Positions 1 through 55,640 of a stretch of 64,000 bases of DNA are shown here, piece after piece. Positions within the stretch are counted from its first letter, which is position 1, and each line of letters opens with the position of its first letter. The translations under genes were made by a program, and so were the position numbers. The notes below the pieces were generated by a model that was given only the letters and a program-made list of their open reading frames with translations, made no database searches and had not been told where the DNA came from. Where the stretch lies: the NCBI GenBank assembly GCA_026936325.1, contig JAPTHN010000039.1, positions 1,922,001 to 1,986,000 of the forward strand, given 5' to 3'. The stretch comes from Platynereis dumerilii (lineage: Eukaryota; Annelida; Polychaeta; Phyllodocida; Nereididae).

Positions 1-173
1 TACCTTTGAAATTATAATAATTTAGCAAGGGTATCATATCAATCCTAATGATATAGAGAAATCAAGGGTAACATGAATTGTACGAAAGATACTCTTCACC
101 GAATCCTTCATTTCGAATGAGTAAAATCACAATAGTGACAAAAACAAAAAGTTATTTTTATAGTAATTACATT

Positions 174-179
174 TTTATT
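174..179 (-). promoter_or_regulatory. candidate poly(A) signal of PRPF40
   Basis: AATAAA on the minus strand about 150 nt downstream of the PRPF40 stop codon. Position and match to consensus only; the cleavage site is not visible. Confidence 0.55.
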
Positions 180-329
180 TACATGACATTAAATCCACGT
201 GACAGATTCACAAACAAAACAGTGATTGGCTCATGCATCACTGGGCCCTCTAGAACATCATGATTGAGTCATGAACTTTCCTCAAATATTAAAAATATTG
301 TTCAAATTTCATTTCTAAAAAGAGTCTCC

Positions 330-15444
<15,115 letters not shown>

Positions 15445-15600
15445 CGTCCTCCACGTTCCGCCGAGTTTTCCGTAAGAGGGCGCTGTGGTCGACAAAAAGA
15501 AACAGCGGATACTAGAGGCTCTGGCTATCTTCTAAATAAAACAGTCTGCGCGACAGCAAACCCTCATTGCGGTAAGAAATGGCGGGAAGCCAAGGGCAGG
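15445..15600. promoter_or_regulatory. putative bidirectional promoter between PRPF40 and the SGNH unit
   Basis: This relatively GC-rich interval separates the PRPF40 initiator exon (minus) from a plus-strand 5' splice site at 15572. It contains AAATGGCGGGAAG (15577-15589), which resembles YY1/E2F-type housekeeping promoter motifs. No TATA box is evident. The divergent arrangement is inferred from the two outward-facing first exons; start sites are not visible. Confidence 0.4.
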
Positions 15601-15748
15601 AGACCACTAAAAATGAGGGAAGGCAACAGCGGGATCTTAAAATTTTCCTTTTTGATTTATTTCTAAAAACCAAGGTATAATTCTATTAGGTACTCATGTT
15701 CATTCTAGTATGAGCAAAGTTCATGGGCTAACTGTTTCTGTTTTTCAG
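15572..15748 (+). other. predicted 5'-UTR intron of the SGNH-like gene
   Basis: GTAAGA begins at 15572, a near-consensus donor after GCG. A pyrimidine-rich stretch ends in CAG at 15746-15748, giving a 177-bp GT-AG intron. The SGNH ORF starts 42 nt after the acceptor. The decayed second copy at 57988 also has a pyrimidine tract and CAG shortly before its ORF, which supports the acceptor as part of the family structure. Confidence 0.45.
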
Positions 15749-15790
15749 ATAGTGTTAAGTGCGTGAGTGCAAATTCAGTGTGTTGAGTAC

Positions 15791-16480
15791 ATGAGTGCAA
15801 AAATGAATTTTATTGTTGGTGACAGCCGAGTTCGGGGATTCAAGGGAGTTTTTTCCACATTGGAGGTAGCTAACGTTTGGTCACGTCCAGGGGGCAAGAT
15901 TGAACATATGGCCAATGGTATTGAGGATATGACAATACTGCACCATGGGGAAAATAATGAGAGGGCACATTTTTACATCTGGGTGGGCATTTGTAACTTA
16001 ACTAAGAAATTAAGGGGAAGGGATTACGAAGAGGTTATTTTCTCACAGGATGATGTTGCACTTAACAGGGAAAGGTGGTATGCAGAGCTGCAAAGGCTAG
16101 CCTTACATACAAAAAATCAATATGCTGCACCAATTTTTCTGCCAATTTACAGCATGAACCTAGAGAAATGGAATCAGCATCGATTATCTATCAAAAAAAC
16201 CAAAACCTTAAAGTACAGTGAGCAGTATGCCACAATGCAAAAACAACTTGAGGAAGAGGTAGATATCTTTAACAATCAGCTTATTGAATTAAATTTAGAA
16301 AATGGGGTGAAAACACCAATGGTTCATCAAGACTTCCATCATTCCAGAGGTAAAGGAAGGGCAACACCAAGGTATGGTGAATTAGCCGATGGTTGCCATC
16401 CAAGCTTAGCGCTAAGGAAAAAATTCAAGAAGTCCATTATGACCACTCTAAAGAAGAACAAGACACTCCAAAGAGCCTAA
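15791..16480 (+). CDS. SGNH-hydrolase-like protein of a repeat family (copy 1, intact ORF)
   Basis: About 229 aa from the ATG at 15791; a second in-frame ATG at 15803 lies just before the conserved part. Seen: a GDSRVRGF block near the N-terminus (nucleophile Ser context), WVGICNLTKKL in the middle (position of the GxND block, here GICN), and ADGCHPS near the C-terminus (Asp-x-x-His-Pro block). These three in order fit a compact SGNH/GDSL esterase fold. The C-terminal end is Lys-rich. Such domains are known as ORF1 esterases of CR1-like LINEs and as accessory ORFs of tyrosine-recombinase retrotransposons, but no reverse transcriptase or recombinase adjoins this copy. It lies head-to-head with PRPF40. 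A co-opted host gene and an element-borne ORF both remain possible. Enzymatic activity is inferred, not shown. Confidence 0.6.
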   Translation: MSAKMNFIVGDSRVRGFKGVFSTLEVANVWSRPGGKIEHMANGIEDMTILHHGENNERAHFYIWVGICNLTKKLRGRDYEEVIFSQDDVALNRERWYAELQRLALHTKNQYAAPIFLPIYSMNLEKWNQHRLSIKKTKTLKYSEQYATMQKQLEEEVDIFNNQLIELNLENGVKTPMVHQDFHHSRGKGRATPRYGELADGCHPSLALRKKFKKSIMTTLKKNKTLQRA

Positions 16481-16735
16481 TTTGCATGTGGTCTCATAGA
16501 CCAAATTAGGTTGTAAATAGATTAAGTAAAGGTGTAAATAGACTTTATTAATTATGAGAGAATTTAGAATTGTTCTGTTTCTTTGTCTGTTGGGACCTTC
16601 TCGCACTATTTTTTTTCTCGAAAGTATTGGACCATATTATTACAGAACTAAGTTTGATTCTGAAAATTATTGAAAAACGTGTTGTTTATTCATGTATTAG
16701 TTGTTCTGTTGAGGATAAATTGTTGACATTGGGTT

Positions 16736-16851
16736 GCGGTCGGTCCAGACTCACCTGTTAAGTTAATAAAATCCTCGACAGTGGTACTGTATACGTGAAT
16801 TTTTGATTTTAAAGAAAAATTAGCATTTTGTGTCTAGCGGTCGGTCTAGAC
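16736..16851 (+). repeat. paired GCGGTCGGTCCAGAC motifs downstream of SGNH copy 1
   Basis: The 15-mer is at 16736-16750, with a one-mismatch copy at 16837-16851, about 256 and 357 nt after the ORF. The same pair follows SGNH copy 2 (58666-58680, exact; 58857-58871, two mismatches). Occurrence twice in each copy makes it a family feature. Function unknown. Confidence 0.65.
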
Positions 16852-17309
16852 TCTAGTACGCAGGTGCTAACAAAAAACACTCTGAAAAAAAAAAAGTGCG
16901 TTTCTTTTCCCAGTTATATATTGTTCCATGGTTTTTACAGTTATACTGACAAGCACACTTAATTTAGTTTTATTTAATTAATATTAACAAATAGCGGATC
17001 AATTTTTTGTGACATTATGAGTGACCAGCACACCGCCCAAAATCATCCGGCGCATGCAACGAAAACTTCAGCTACATCGTGAGAGGTCACAACCATACGG
17101 TTTCCGACCTAACAAGTCTACAAGTCTACAAAACAATTGTCACTCAAGAAAAAGATGATGATTGCCGGGCATCATTGCCAAGACCTGTGATTCGGACTGT
17201 TTCCACAACTATGGTCATTGACTTCAAAACATTCACAGTTGTTCACACCTTGTCAACCAATCCTGCCACTTATCCAGTCCAGGGAGGTTTAGTTGGATAC
17301 TTAACTTGA

Positions 17310-18370
17310 GCCAAAACATTTTGCACACAGTTTTCGTAACTATTTGCGAGTTCACTCGCATTTGTGAGCAAACAGGGTTAAATAAGGGTAGTCAGAAATT
17401 TTGGATCGTTTGTGAGAGACAAGGGAGCACTTTTTAAAGTTTCTTTTTCATGAAATTAATGAAGAATTGGCTAACTTGAGGCGCCTTGCTCACATTTGTG
17501 TCTTTGGTGTCTTGTTTAATTACAATTTAAGTTTTTAGTTTCAACAAAATCACGGCAAAACAGGAAATAGAAATACTGTTGTTATTGTTTTACTGCCCTC
17601 TGATTGGCCGAAACAGTTGCGATCGTTTTTTGGACACTTCTAATGGGGCTAAAATTATAATTTTAGGCTCTTTAGAATCCCAAATACTTGAACCATATGA
17701 ATTCGTTTTTTTATGGAGATATCTTTATTCATTGCCGAGAATTCGTTGAAAAAAAATTAAAAAATATGCACAGTGTTGATGCAGGTGTGAATCTTTATAG
17801 GCTCATTTCAGCCGCTTAGAATCATCAGATTTTCACCAAATTTTCACACAACGCAGTCTAGAACCTCCCTGAAGAAACAAAACTATCATTTCCTGTCCGA
17901 CTATTCATTAAAACCCCTTATTTTCGCTCGTACGATAGCGTCTTTTTACCGCAAATCACTTCCTTCTTTTATCAAAATTTCAGATTTTTCACTCTCAACT
18001 TCTCTTCAACTTTTAAACCACTTGTAATCATCGTAGAAATCTCTTAGTAGGCTCATTGTCTTCGCAATTTAATTCTCTACAAGCTGGTGTTTTTTATATT
18101 TCAAAACAATCCATAATAACTTCTATAAAACGTCCGTTTCACAACGTTGTTTCACCGCTACACTTAGTGTAGTATAGGCCTACATTCCAACAACCAATCA
18201 GATCTCTCAATTTCTAATTCCCCTTTACTCATCAACCTATTCCTCTCACGACCTCATCTATCCCCTCAAAACATCCCTCTATCCTTCCTCTCTTCCCCAG
18301 TTCTTCCCTTTCTTCCTAGAATTACTATATACTTCAATTTTTCACTTCCTTCTCATACTGTCAGCCCATT
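17310..18370. other. intergenic DNA, no gene recognised
   Basis: AT-rich sequence after the SGNH unit. It shifts at about 17880 into C/T-rich sequence leading into the tandem arrays. No ORF, RNA gene or transposon end that I can support. Confidence 0.5.
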
Positions 18371-18600
18371 GGCTGTCAATATAAACAGTGTATCCCATTT
18401 TCATAATCTAGCTTTTTTTTTTTTTTGTATCTCATTTTCACCATCCAGCATCACATCTTCATTTGTAAACATTGTATGCCATTTTCACCATCTAGGACCC
18501 AAACGTAAACATTGTATATAAATTATATGGTTTTCACCATCTAGAACCAAACTCTATTTTGTAAACAGTGTATAGCATTTTCACCATCTACATCACAACT
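18370..18600. repeat. degenerate ~60-bp tandem repeat
   Basis: Four to five diverged units share GTAAACAGTGTAT-like and TTTTCACCATCTAG-like blocks at about 60-bp spacing (for example near 18430, 18490, 18530 and 18580). Noncoding. Confidence 0.6.
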
Positions 18601-19440
18601 CCCTTTTTCGTATAAATCCCTCACTTCCACTTCTCTCTCATCACCCCTTTCCCCTCACTTACCCCTCCCTTCCTATACATAACCCCACCCATCTCTACTT
18701 TACCCCCTCCTACCCCCTCTTACCCCCACTTACCCCCACCTTCACTTTCACCCAAAACTTCACTTTTTCACTTTTCTCCCTGTACTTAAATTACTTCATT
18801 CACCCTCACTTACCCCCACTTACCCCCATTTACCCCCCACCACCTTTACTCTCTCAACCCCTCTCTCTTTCTCCCCTTACATCCCATACTTAAATTTCTC
18901 CTTTACCCTCATTTTACCCTCACTTACCCCCACCACTTTTTCCACCCAAATCCAACTCTTTCTCCCTCTACACCTCCAACACTTAAATCACTCCACTTAC
19001 CCTCACTTAGCCCCACTTACCCCCATTTACCCCCACCACTTTTTCCACCCATAACTCCTTTTTTCTTCTCTACTCACTTCCTCTACTTAAACTACCTCAA
19101 TTACCCCCACTTACCCCCATTTACCCCCACCACCTTTTTCACTCTAAACTTCTTTTTTCTTACCTACACACTTCCCTTACCTAAATTACCTCAATTACCC
19201 CCACTTACCCCCATTTACCCCCACCACCTTTTTCACTCTAAACTTCTCTCTTCTTACCTACTCACTTCCTTTACCTAAATTACCTCAATTACCCCACTTA
19301 ACCCCACTTACTCCCAATTACCCCATTTACCCCCACCACCTTTTTCACTCTTAACTTCTCTCTTCTTACCTACTCACTTCCTTTACCTAAATTACCTCAC
19401 TTACCCCCATTTACCCCCACTTACCCCCATCACCTTCCCC
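18600..19440. repeat. C/T-rich TTACCCCCA array with ~95-110-bp higher-order units
   Basis: Plus strand is almost pure pyrimidine plus A, with dozens of TTACCCCC units. The right half is organised in higher-order units, each carrying CCACCTTTTTCACTC followed by a T/C stretch and a cluster of TACCCCC units (near 19130, 19225 and 19336). The minus strand is rich in runs of five Gs, so G-quadruplex formation is likely. Noncoding. Confidence 0.7.
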
Positions 19441-19492
19441 ACATAACATATATCTTTCATCATTTCTCACCTCATCATCACTAGTTCTCAAT

Positions 19493-19562
19493 ATGAGCAC
19501 CGACCCCAAAAAGTCTAATGTTTCCACACGATCGCGTAGCCGCTCCAAAACTCGAAAAGAAT
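19493..19562 (+). pseudogene. start of an Arg/Ser-rich ORF cut by a LINE fragment
   Basis: An ATG at 19493 right after the pyrimidine-rich tract opens a frame rich in Ser, Arg and Lys (STRSRSRSKTRKES). At about 19562 the sequence passes into an antisense LINE 3' fragment. It may be the 5' UTR and first codons of a truncated retroelement ORF1. That reading is inference from layout only. Confidence 0.25.
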
Positions 19563-19822
19563 CAGGGTGTGCAGATTACTCTTTTTATGACGCTGTCAAT
19601 GGTCCTTTTTAGGTTTTCGCGTTCCTTCTTCGTAGTGGTTACTGCTTCCCATGCATATGTGGCAATTGGTATTATGAAGGCCTTTACCACCTGCCACACC
19701 ATTCTCATCTTAATACCTTTAAGGTCTGGGCTTCCTGCTATAGCCATAATTGTGTTGTAAGCCGCTTGTACTTTCTTCTTTACTTCATTAAGTTGTTTAT
19801 TCCATTTTTCCACTTTTTGCAA
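19562..19822 (-). mobile_element. LINE reverse transcriptase C-terminal fragment
   Basis: An open minus-strand frame of 86 codons carries a post-RT segment typical of non-LTR ORF2: VEKWNKQLNEV, LKGIKMRMVWQVVKAFIIPI, ATYAWEAVTTTKKERENLKR, then VIKRV. No catalytic motif is included. It is a short dead fragment, unlike either long LINE ORF in this window. Confidence 0.65.
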
Positions 19823-20800
19823 CCATCAGTATCTGAAGTTCGGGGGGAACGGGCACTGCCCCCCCCCTGGTCATACCACTGCTAAGTTTATCGTCTGTTA
19901 TATTTCTCCGATCATGTATGGAAATCTAGGCCCCAAATTCGACACCATTTTCCCAAGAATCAACACATCAAAGCAAAACAACATAAGCATGGTGAACTCG
20001 CATGCGGAACGAAATTAAATTTGTTAAATTATTTTGCCAATGGGAATAATGCAGTGCTGTAAAGTTCTGGGAATTCTTGAGCAAGAGGAGCACCTTGAAG
20101 CCACACAATTTGGGGGGGGGGGGGGGCACTCAACGGCCTGAGTGAGGGGGTATAACATACTAATTGTATGTTAACATACATTCATTTCCAATGCACTGGA
20201 TCAATATGGGGTTGGGGCAGTGGCACATGGCCCCCTACCCACAATTACATGCAACCAATTGGGTGATGCTGCTCCATACGGGAGAGGACCGATTCTGTGC
20301 TGCAAAATTTTTGCGACAATTTCTTAAGATTAAAGAAAAGTTTGGATGGATACTGAGCAGCTGTTGCCTGATCTAAGGCAAGGGTAATTGAGTGAAATCC
20401 ATAAGATAGAGGCAGACAAGTCATAATTAATGTAATAATTAAAAATTCAGTCAGGTCTGATTTAGGTAATCAAAGTTGCTATGTAAAACTTCTTCAAAAG
20501 ATATCAACCATGCAAAAGTGAGTCGAATGAAGAACACCCAGTAAATAATAATCACAGTGTTTCTCCTCTTCCAATGTAACATATTAGTTAATTACACAAT
20601 GCATAAATGTAATTTTAACAAAATATATAATAAATGAAAGCAATTTTATTAAACAGATCATTTACAGAGAATCAGGAATACGCAAGTAAAACAATGGTAA
20701 AAAAATAATTAGTCTAGCTGCGGTTGCTGTCAAGCAGAATCTAGCATGGTAGTAAAACCCGGGGAGCAAAACAAGTATATAAACAAATGTATATATGTAA
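19823..20800. other. intergenic DNA with short G/C homopolymer runs
   Basis: Holds a C run at about 19860 and a G run at about 20112, both inside patches typical of dead transposon consensus. The rest is AT-rich. No gene seen. Confidence 0.45.
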
Positions 20801-20825
20801 AAATTTTATATATCTACATCTATAA

Positions 20826-21623
20826 GTGTTTAACCTGAGCAGCTCCTGCCTCATTCTTTCTGCACAATACACACCATCGTCCTCACTCATTCAGCCACTT
20901 ACAATGCATTTTCCTTCTTATTTCCCACAAGCCTTTCAAATGTGCTATCTCCTACACACACTCTCAGCCCCGTTTTCCCCTCGATTCACCAATATTTCCA
21001 TTATTTCCTTTGCTGCTGACACCATTCCTTCGTCAGCTTACTTCCGTTTCGTCTGCTTTGTTGTGATCAAGGGGGATCCAGCATAACCAGCATTTTCGCG
21101 CCGTTTCTAAATGCAACTTAGGGCCAAATTAAAGATTAAAGTGTCACTTTGTCAAGTGCAATTTACCTTCACACCTATCAATACACACTGCTCAATCATT
21201 CTGGACCAGTCTCTGTTACCCCACTTAATTAAGTGCTATTGAGATCATCTGTCAAACCTTCTGGTTAAGTTCACACTCACACCCGAAGTGCAATTAGGCC
21301 ACATTCACAATGCTCATAGGCCTGCCTCATTATAAAGTTAATCCAAACTTGAAAGGTCACATGGAACCAGTACGTCGTGGATGAGGCACTGGTCGAAGAA
21401 ATGCTCATGAATACATCGAAAGGCCTGAAATATTTTTTGTTTTCTGCTACTTGGTGTATGTGCCGCTCACACTTTAAGTCAAACAATGGTCAGCACTTGC
21501 ATGTTCTTTAAAAAAAATTACATTGTCTTACTATTACATCAATAAACATCTATCTATCTATCTATCTATCTATCTATGCATCTGTCTATCTGTCTACCTA
21601 TCTATCTATCTGTCTACCTATCC

Positions 21624-21655
<32 letters not shown>

Positions 21656-22680
21656 CTGTCTACATATCTATCTATCTATCTATCTATCTAGCTATCTATC
21701 GATCTATATGTCTAACTATCCGTTTACTTATATTACACATATTTCAACTGTCAATTTATATATTGTGACCTCAGTGACATCACAAGTTCACTTGAGTGAT
21801 GGCCTGATGGGTGCTATGACTCAGTCACACAACACTCAGTGCTGCTCAGTGACTTACAAACAGTAAAATATCACCTCACTGACAGTGAGGTCTCACTCCT
21901 TTAATTTATAGATCAAGATAGGTTAAGATTACCTGCCATAGGGATATGACCTCACAAACAACATTTTCATGCATTTCTCTACAAAAAAGTTCTCTTCAAC
22001 TGCAATTACATTTTCTTAAATGCAAAGTCATTCCGCTCACGACTTCTAAGGTTTCTATTCATTTTGGAATACATTGTTGAAACGAAATGTTGCCCAATGC
22101 AAAATCAACCAGGCCAACGACAGGTTGCACACTGCCTCTGGACAGCATGTCTACTCCTCACAAAACCTCATGCTGTTTTTACTGTCCCCTATAATGGGTA
22201 TATTCTAGTCTACATCTATAAAAGTTTAGCATTAGAGGCGGATTCCAGAGGGGCACTTCCACCTCCTCCACCAACAAATAACCCCATTTCAAGCCCATTC
22301 TCCATCACAAAACCCCTATTGCTGTCAAAACATTGTTTCTTTCCACTGCAATTCACTAACTTGCCTAAAAAACCAAAATTCCCCCATTGCAAGCATGCCT
22401 TTTATGACCCCCTTCCCAAAACATAACATTGGATCCACCACTGCCTCATAGGGTCATTTCTTTGCGCACAATGCATACCTGCCTGTCAACTTCTCTTACC
22501 AACTGCTATGCATTTCACCTCTTTTTTCCCCTATACCTTTCAAATGGGCTACAGTTACATCGTCTGCTTAGTGCCAATTAATCCACGATTCAACTATATT
22601 TCCATTTTTCCTTTGCTGCTGAGCCCATTCCTTCGTCAGCTTACTTCCGTTTCGTCTGCTTTGTTGTAATCTGTAGTTCC
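20826..22680. repeat. direct repeat pair ~1.6 kb apart
   Basis: About 20897-21063 and 22496-22672 share a block including CCATTCCTTCGTCAGCTTAC and TTCCGTTTCGTCTGCTTTGT, with common C/T-rich sequence before it. The segment between holds retroelement tails and the microsatellite at 21548. A tandem or segmental duplication of a dispersed repeat; noncoding. Confidence 0.6.
21541..21722 (+). repeat. (ATCT)n microsatellite tail after AATAAA
   Basis: AATAAA at 21541-21546 leads directly into about 170 bp of interrupted ATCT/GTCT/ACCT units. A poly(A) signal followed by a tetranucleotide array suggests the array grew from the 3' tail of a retroelement inserted on plus. The Tyr/Leu/Ser/Ile repeats in its translations are not a protein. 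Confidence 0.7.
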
Positions 22681-23300
22681 AATTTTCGCCACAGCGCCAC
22701 TGTCTCACAACTACGGCAGTTCTGCACGTGCCATTACACTGCCCACTACCTCTCAGTTAGTCTGTCAATGACAATTGAAGCTCAGTTATTACGTTTCACA
22801 CCTGCCAATGCAAGTTTTCAAACGTGTGAAATCAAGTGCAATTAGCCCTGACAAACTGCATGTATTAATCTGCTGCCTCCACTGTGTGGGGCCATATCTT
22901 TCCTTTGCATTCAACCTAATGTCTGCTCACATGACTACTGCTACATATTGCTTCATAGCTCCTGTATCCCTACCTATTGCCTTAAACATGACCTTGCTCA
23001 TTTCACAGCCAATTACAAGCTCTGTTTGCCTGTTATCATCCACTTTCATCAACATATCAGCAATATCACTCCTCGTGCTCCTCAACCACTCAACTTTCCC
23101 ATTCATCACTTCTTTTCACTTTTCCTGTATTTCATTTTTTATTTCTTCTATTTCACGTATTACTTCACAACGGTACTTTCTCCAGTGTTTCACAACTACT
23201 TTTCAACTGAGCCCTTAAAATGTTTTACCAATCTTCATATCAAAAAGCAAATCACTGTTTCATACATGGATAAAAACGAACTCAAAATTCAATCAATGGT

Positions 23301-23416
23301 CCTGTAATGGGTATATTCTAGTATCTATATAAATGTATATTTGTTTTTTGTACTGACTTATGAGTCTGATATGACTCTTTTCGTCAATAAAATTATTACT
23401 TACTTACTACTTACTA
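23301..23416 (+). mobile_element. retroelement 3' end with (TTAC)n tail
   Basis: AATAAA (23386-23391) is followed by TTATTACTTACTTACT. Segments resembling its upstream sequence occur at about 22190 and 20800. It ends about 95 bp beyond the ABCB6 stop codon, so it lies in or next to that gene's 3' UTR, antisense to it. Confidence 0.5.
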
Positions 23417-23510
23417 TACAACATTTGTATTTTAAATATAGATTGTAATAGACTGTGAATCTGTGATACTCGTTTATAATAATTTGCCATGACCACTTCT
23501 TGCTTGGTCC

Positions 23511-53468
<29,958 letters not shown>

Positions 53469-53865
53469 CTTAAATTGTATGTCTTGTGCAGGTCTCTATT
53501 AAGGCCTAGATGGCTTAATTGCACCTGAAAATAAATTAACAAAATTAGGGTTTTGCAATGTCCAACAAATATTTTGTATTCTTCATGGTCTTCTTCATTC
53601 ATGCGGGCGCTCTCTTGGTCGAAAATATTAAGCTAACGTGTGCTACATGACTACATTATAAGTAACTACATGTTTCCATGATTGCAACTGCAGAATCATG
53701 GAAAATTTGGAATGTGCTTCAAACTGTGAAAAAATTATAATACTACAGGGTGGAGAATACAAAGTCCTTTTGATATATCCAAGGCACAGCATGGCTATGC
53801 TCTGTTGTATGTAGCAGAATTATTCAAGAACTATGTGACTTGAGATCATCTGACAGCGGAATGCC

Positions 53866-54050
53866 GCTGGTGCTATTCACAGGCAGTTCTTTTATCATGA
53901 ATTCGACACTGAGCCATGCAGGGCCAAGACTATGGAACATGCTGCCAGCCAATCTGCGTGGAAGTCCTACAGTAGACTCTTTTAAATCTGCCTAAAACAC
54001 CTTCCTTTTTAAAGAACATTTCAATTAGACTTTTACACTACATTTTGCAT
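53866..54050 (+). mobile_element. CR1-type LINE C-terminal fragment
   Basis: The plus strand codes the classic end of CR1-like ORF2, including AGPRLWNMLPANLRGSPTVD followed by SFKSA and a Phe-rich end. It lies about 400 bp upstream of the ABCB6 start, with no catalytic part left. Confidence 0.65.
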
Positions 54051-54086
54051 CTATTTATATCTAATTATATACATTTATATTTACAT

Positions 54087-54962
54087 ATGGGTCAAAATTT
54101 GAAAACCTTGAAATTTCAGCTGAAAAAAAAATTTGAAAATTTTTCGCTCCAGAATATCATTTTGAAGTTATCGTAGGGTAGGTCAAACAATCAGCTATCA
54201 CTGCACTTTCATGTCCAAGGGTCCCAATGCCCTGCTGATCTGTACTGAGGTGATAAACCCAACTGTAATGTTTTTTGACTATCATTGAAATCACACTTAT
54301 AGCTAAGAAATCCTGATCACTTAGGGCTAAACAATCTATTGCCAATGATAAGGTAAGTTGCTTGCACATTTTGGGCCAAGTTCCAGGTCTCTAGTGCCAA
54401 TCATTTTTGAAAAACTGCATTTTGTTCAATTAAAATACCAAATATGTGTGTCATTAGCATCATGCCTATAACTTGAATTCTGTACCACTTAGAGCTGAAG
54501 AATGTATTACCAACGTATGTGAAAGTGAGTATTCTGCACACATTGAGCTATATTTGAGGTCTCTAGTTATTGAGATAGAACATATCCTTCAACCAGAAAT
54601 TTACAAACAAAAAATAATCTTTTCATCAATAGTTTAGATTCTTGATAATAAAGATGACCTCCACTACTCCCTCCAGTGCCCATTGTCTTTGCTAAACCAT
54701 ATTTCAGATGCTAGACAATGGTAAAATGTTACTGGTACCCCATATTTGATTAGTGGTTTCAGAGAAGCATCAAACTTCAAACTAAGCAAGTCAGATGCAA
54801 GGAAAATACAAAAATGTTATGTAATATTCTGTTGAAACATTTATTGATAACATATATTCAACTAATTTCAACTGCAGTCACCTACAACAAAATTTTAGTG
54901 AGGCAAGGGCAATAAGCCTTTTTTGACAAGATGCTAATGACAGCGTGATGCTAATGATAATT
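54087..54962 (+). repeat. dispersed repeat, copy 2
   Basis: Direct homologue of 33888-34765, moderately diverged with small indels. It starts at GTCAAAATTTGAAAACCTTG and ends at the edge of the 21-bp minisatellite. Noncoding. Confidence 0.7.
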
Positions 54963-54968
54963 AGTATA

Positions 54969-55272
54969 TATCGTAAATCGGCGGGATAAGATCGTAAATC
55001 GATGGGATAAGATCGTAAATCCGCAGGGAAAGATCATATGCATGTGGGGCAAAACCTCAATGCCTGTGGGGTATGATCTAAATGCTTGTAGGATGTAAAA
55101 AAACGTCAGCGGGATGTCAAAAACTGTCGGCGGGATGTCAAAAACTGCCGGCGAGGCTGCAGATGTCCGACAGGGGCAGTACAAATATCCCACAGGGGCA
55201 GGGGATGTCCCCACAGGGGCAGGGGATGTCCCCACAGGGGCAGGGGATGTCCCCACAGGGGCAGGGGATGTC
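54969..55272. repeat. 21-bp minisatellite with a divergence gradient
   Basis: About 14 units of 21 bp. The right-hand four (GGGGATGTCCCCACAGGGGC core) are essentially identical. Units become steadily more different to the left, through GTCAAAAACTGTCGGCGGGA types to GATCGTAAATCGATGGGATA types. Because 21 is divisible by three, a minus-strand frame stays open across the whole array with a 7-residue period (TSPAPVG repeats at one end). Coding is not supported: no homologue, splice context or start was recognised. Confidence 0.75.
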
Positions 55273-55545
55273 CTTATATCCCGCTGGAGATGTTTTTCAC
55301 TCGTTCTCACTGAAAAAATGCCCGCCGGACATCCAAAAATTGAGAAAAATTTGGGCTCTATCCCGGCGACTTGGAAAAAAAGTTTCAGCTTGACCAATAT
55401 GAAAATAGTACTTTACCTGAATATTTTCTCTTGTTACAAATACTCACACACTCACAATTTTTAAGTGCAAGAAACTGTCAATATCGCCTGACAGGCAGCC
55501 CTGCCTGTTGTGAGCCACGCATAAGCAAGGAATAGCATTTCATAT

Positions 55546-55640
55546 AAATTGCCAAAAACTTTTAATGAACTGAGTGCGAATGTTAGGAGTAAAATATGTA
55601 GTCACAGTCTGAATGGTTTTAAGAATTACATGAATCTTTT
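55546..55640 (+). mobile_element. LINE 1-related C-terminal fragment
   Basis: PKTFNELSANVRSKICSHSL and NGFKNYM match the end of the LINE 1 ORF (KLFNDMQENFKTKIFTHSFY, GYKNYI). Only the last few dozen codons remain. Confidence 0.55.

Noticed and set aside
15579-15666. Short plus ORF starting ATGGCGGGAAGC as the first exon of the SGNH protein
   Set aside because: It ends at a weak donor and would hit a stop six codons after joining; the stronger donor at 15572 removes it from the mRNA.
21523-21866. Long frames rich in Tyr-Leu-Ser-Ile repeats (also at 38382-38624 and 51630-51977)
   Set aside because: They are translations of TATC/ATCT microsatellites; every frame of such an array is open.
22775-23307. 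147-aa and 119-aa plus frames, and a 60-aa minus frame with coiled-coil-like composition
   Set aside because: The plus frames come from C/T-rich DNA. The minus frame is faintly ORF1-like but too short and broken to support a call.
54951-55397. 148-aa minus frame with heptapeptide repeats
   Set aside because: Openness follows from a 21-bp unit length; no start context, splice support or homologue seen.
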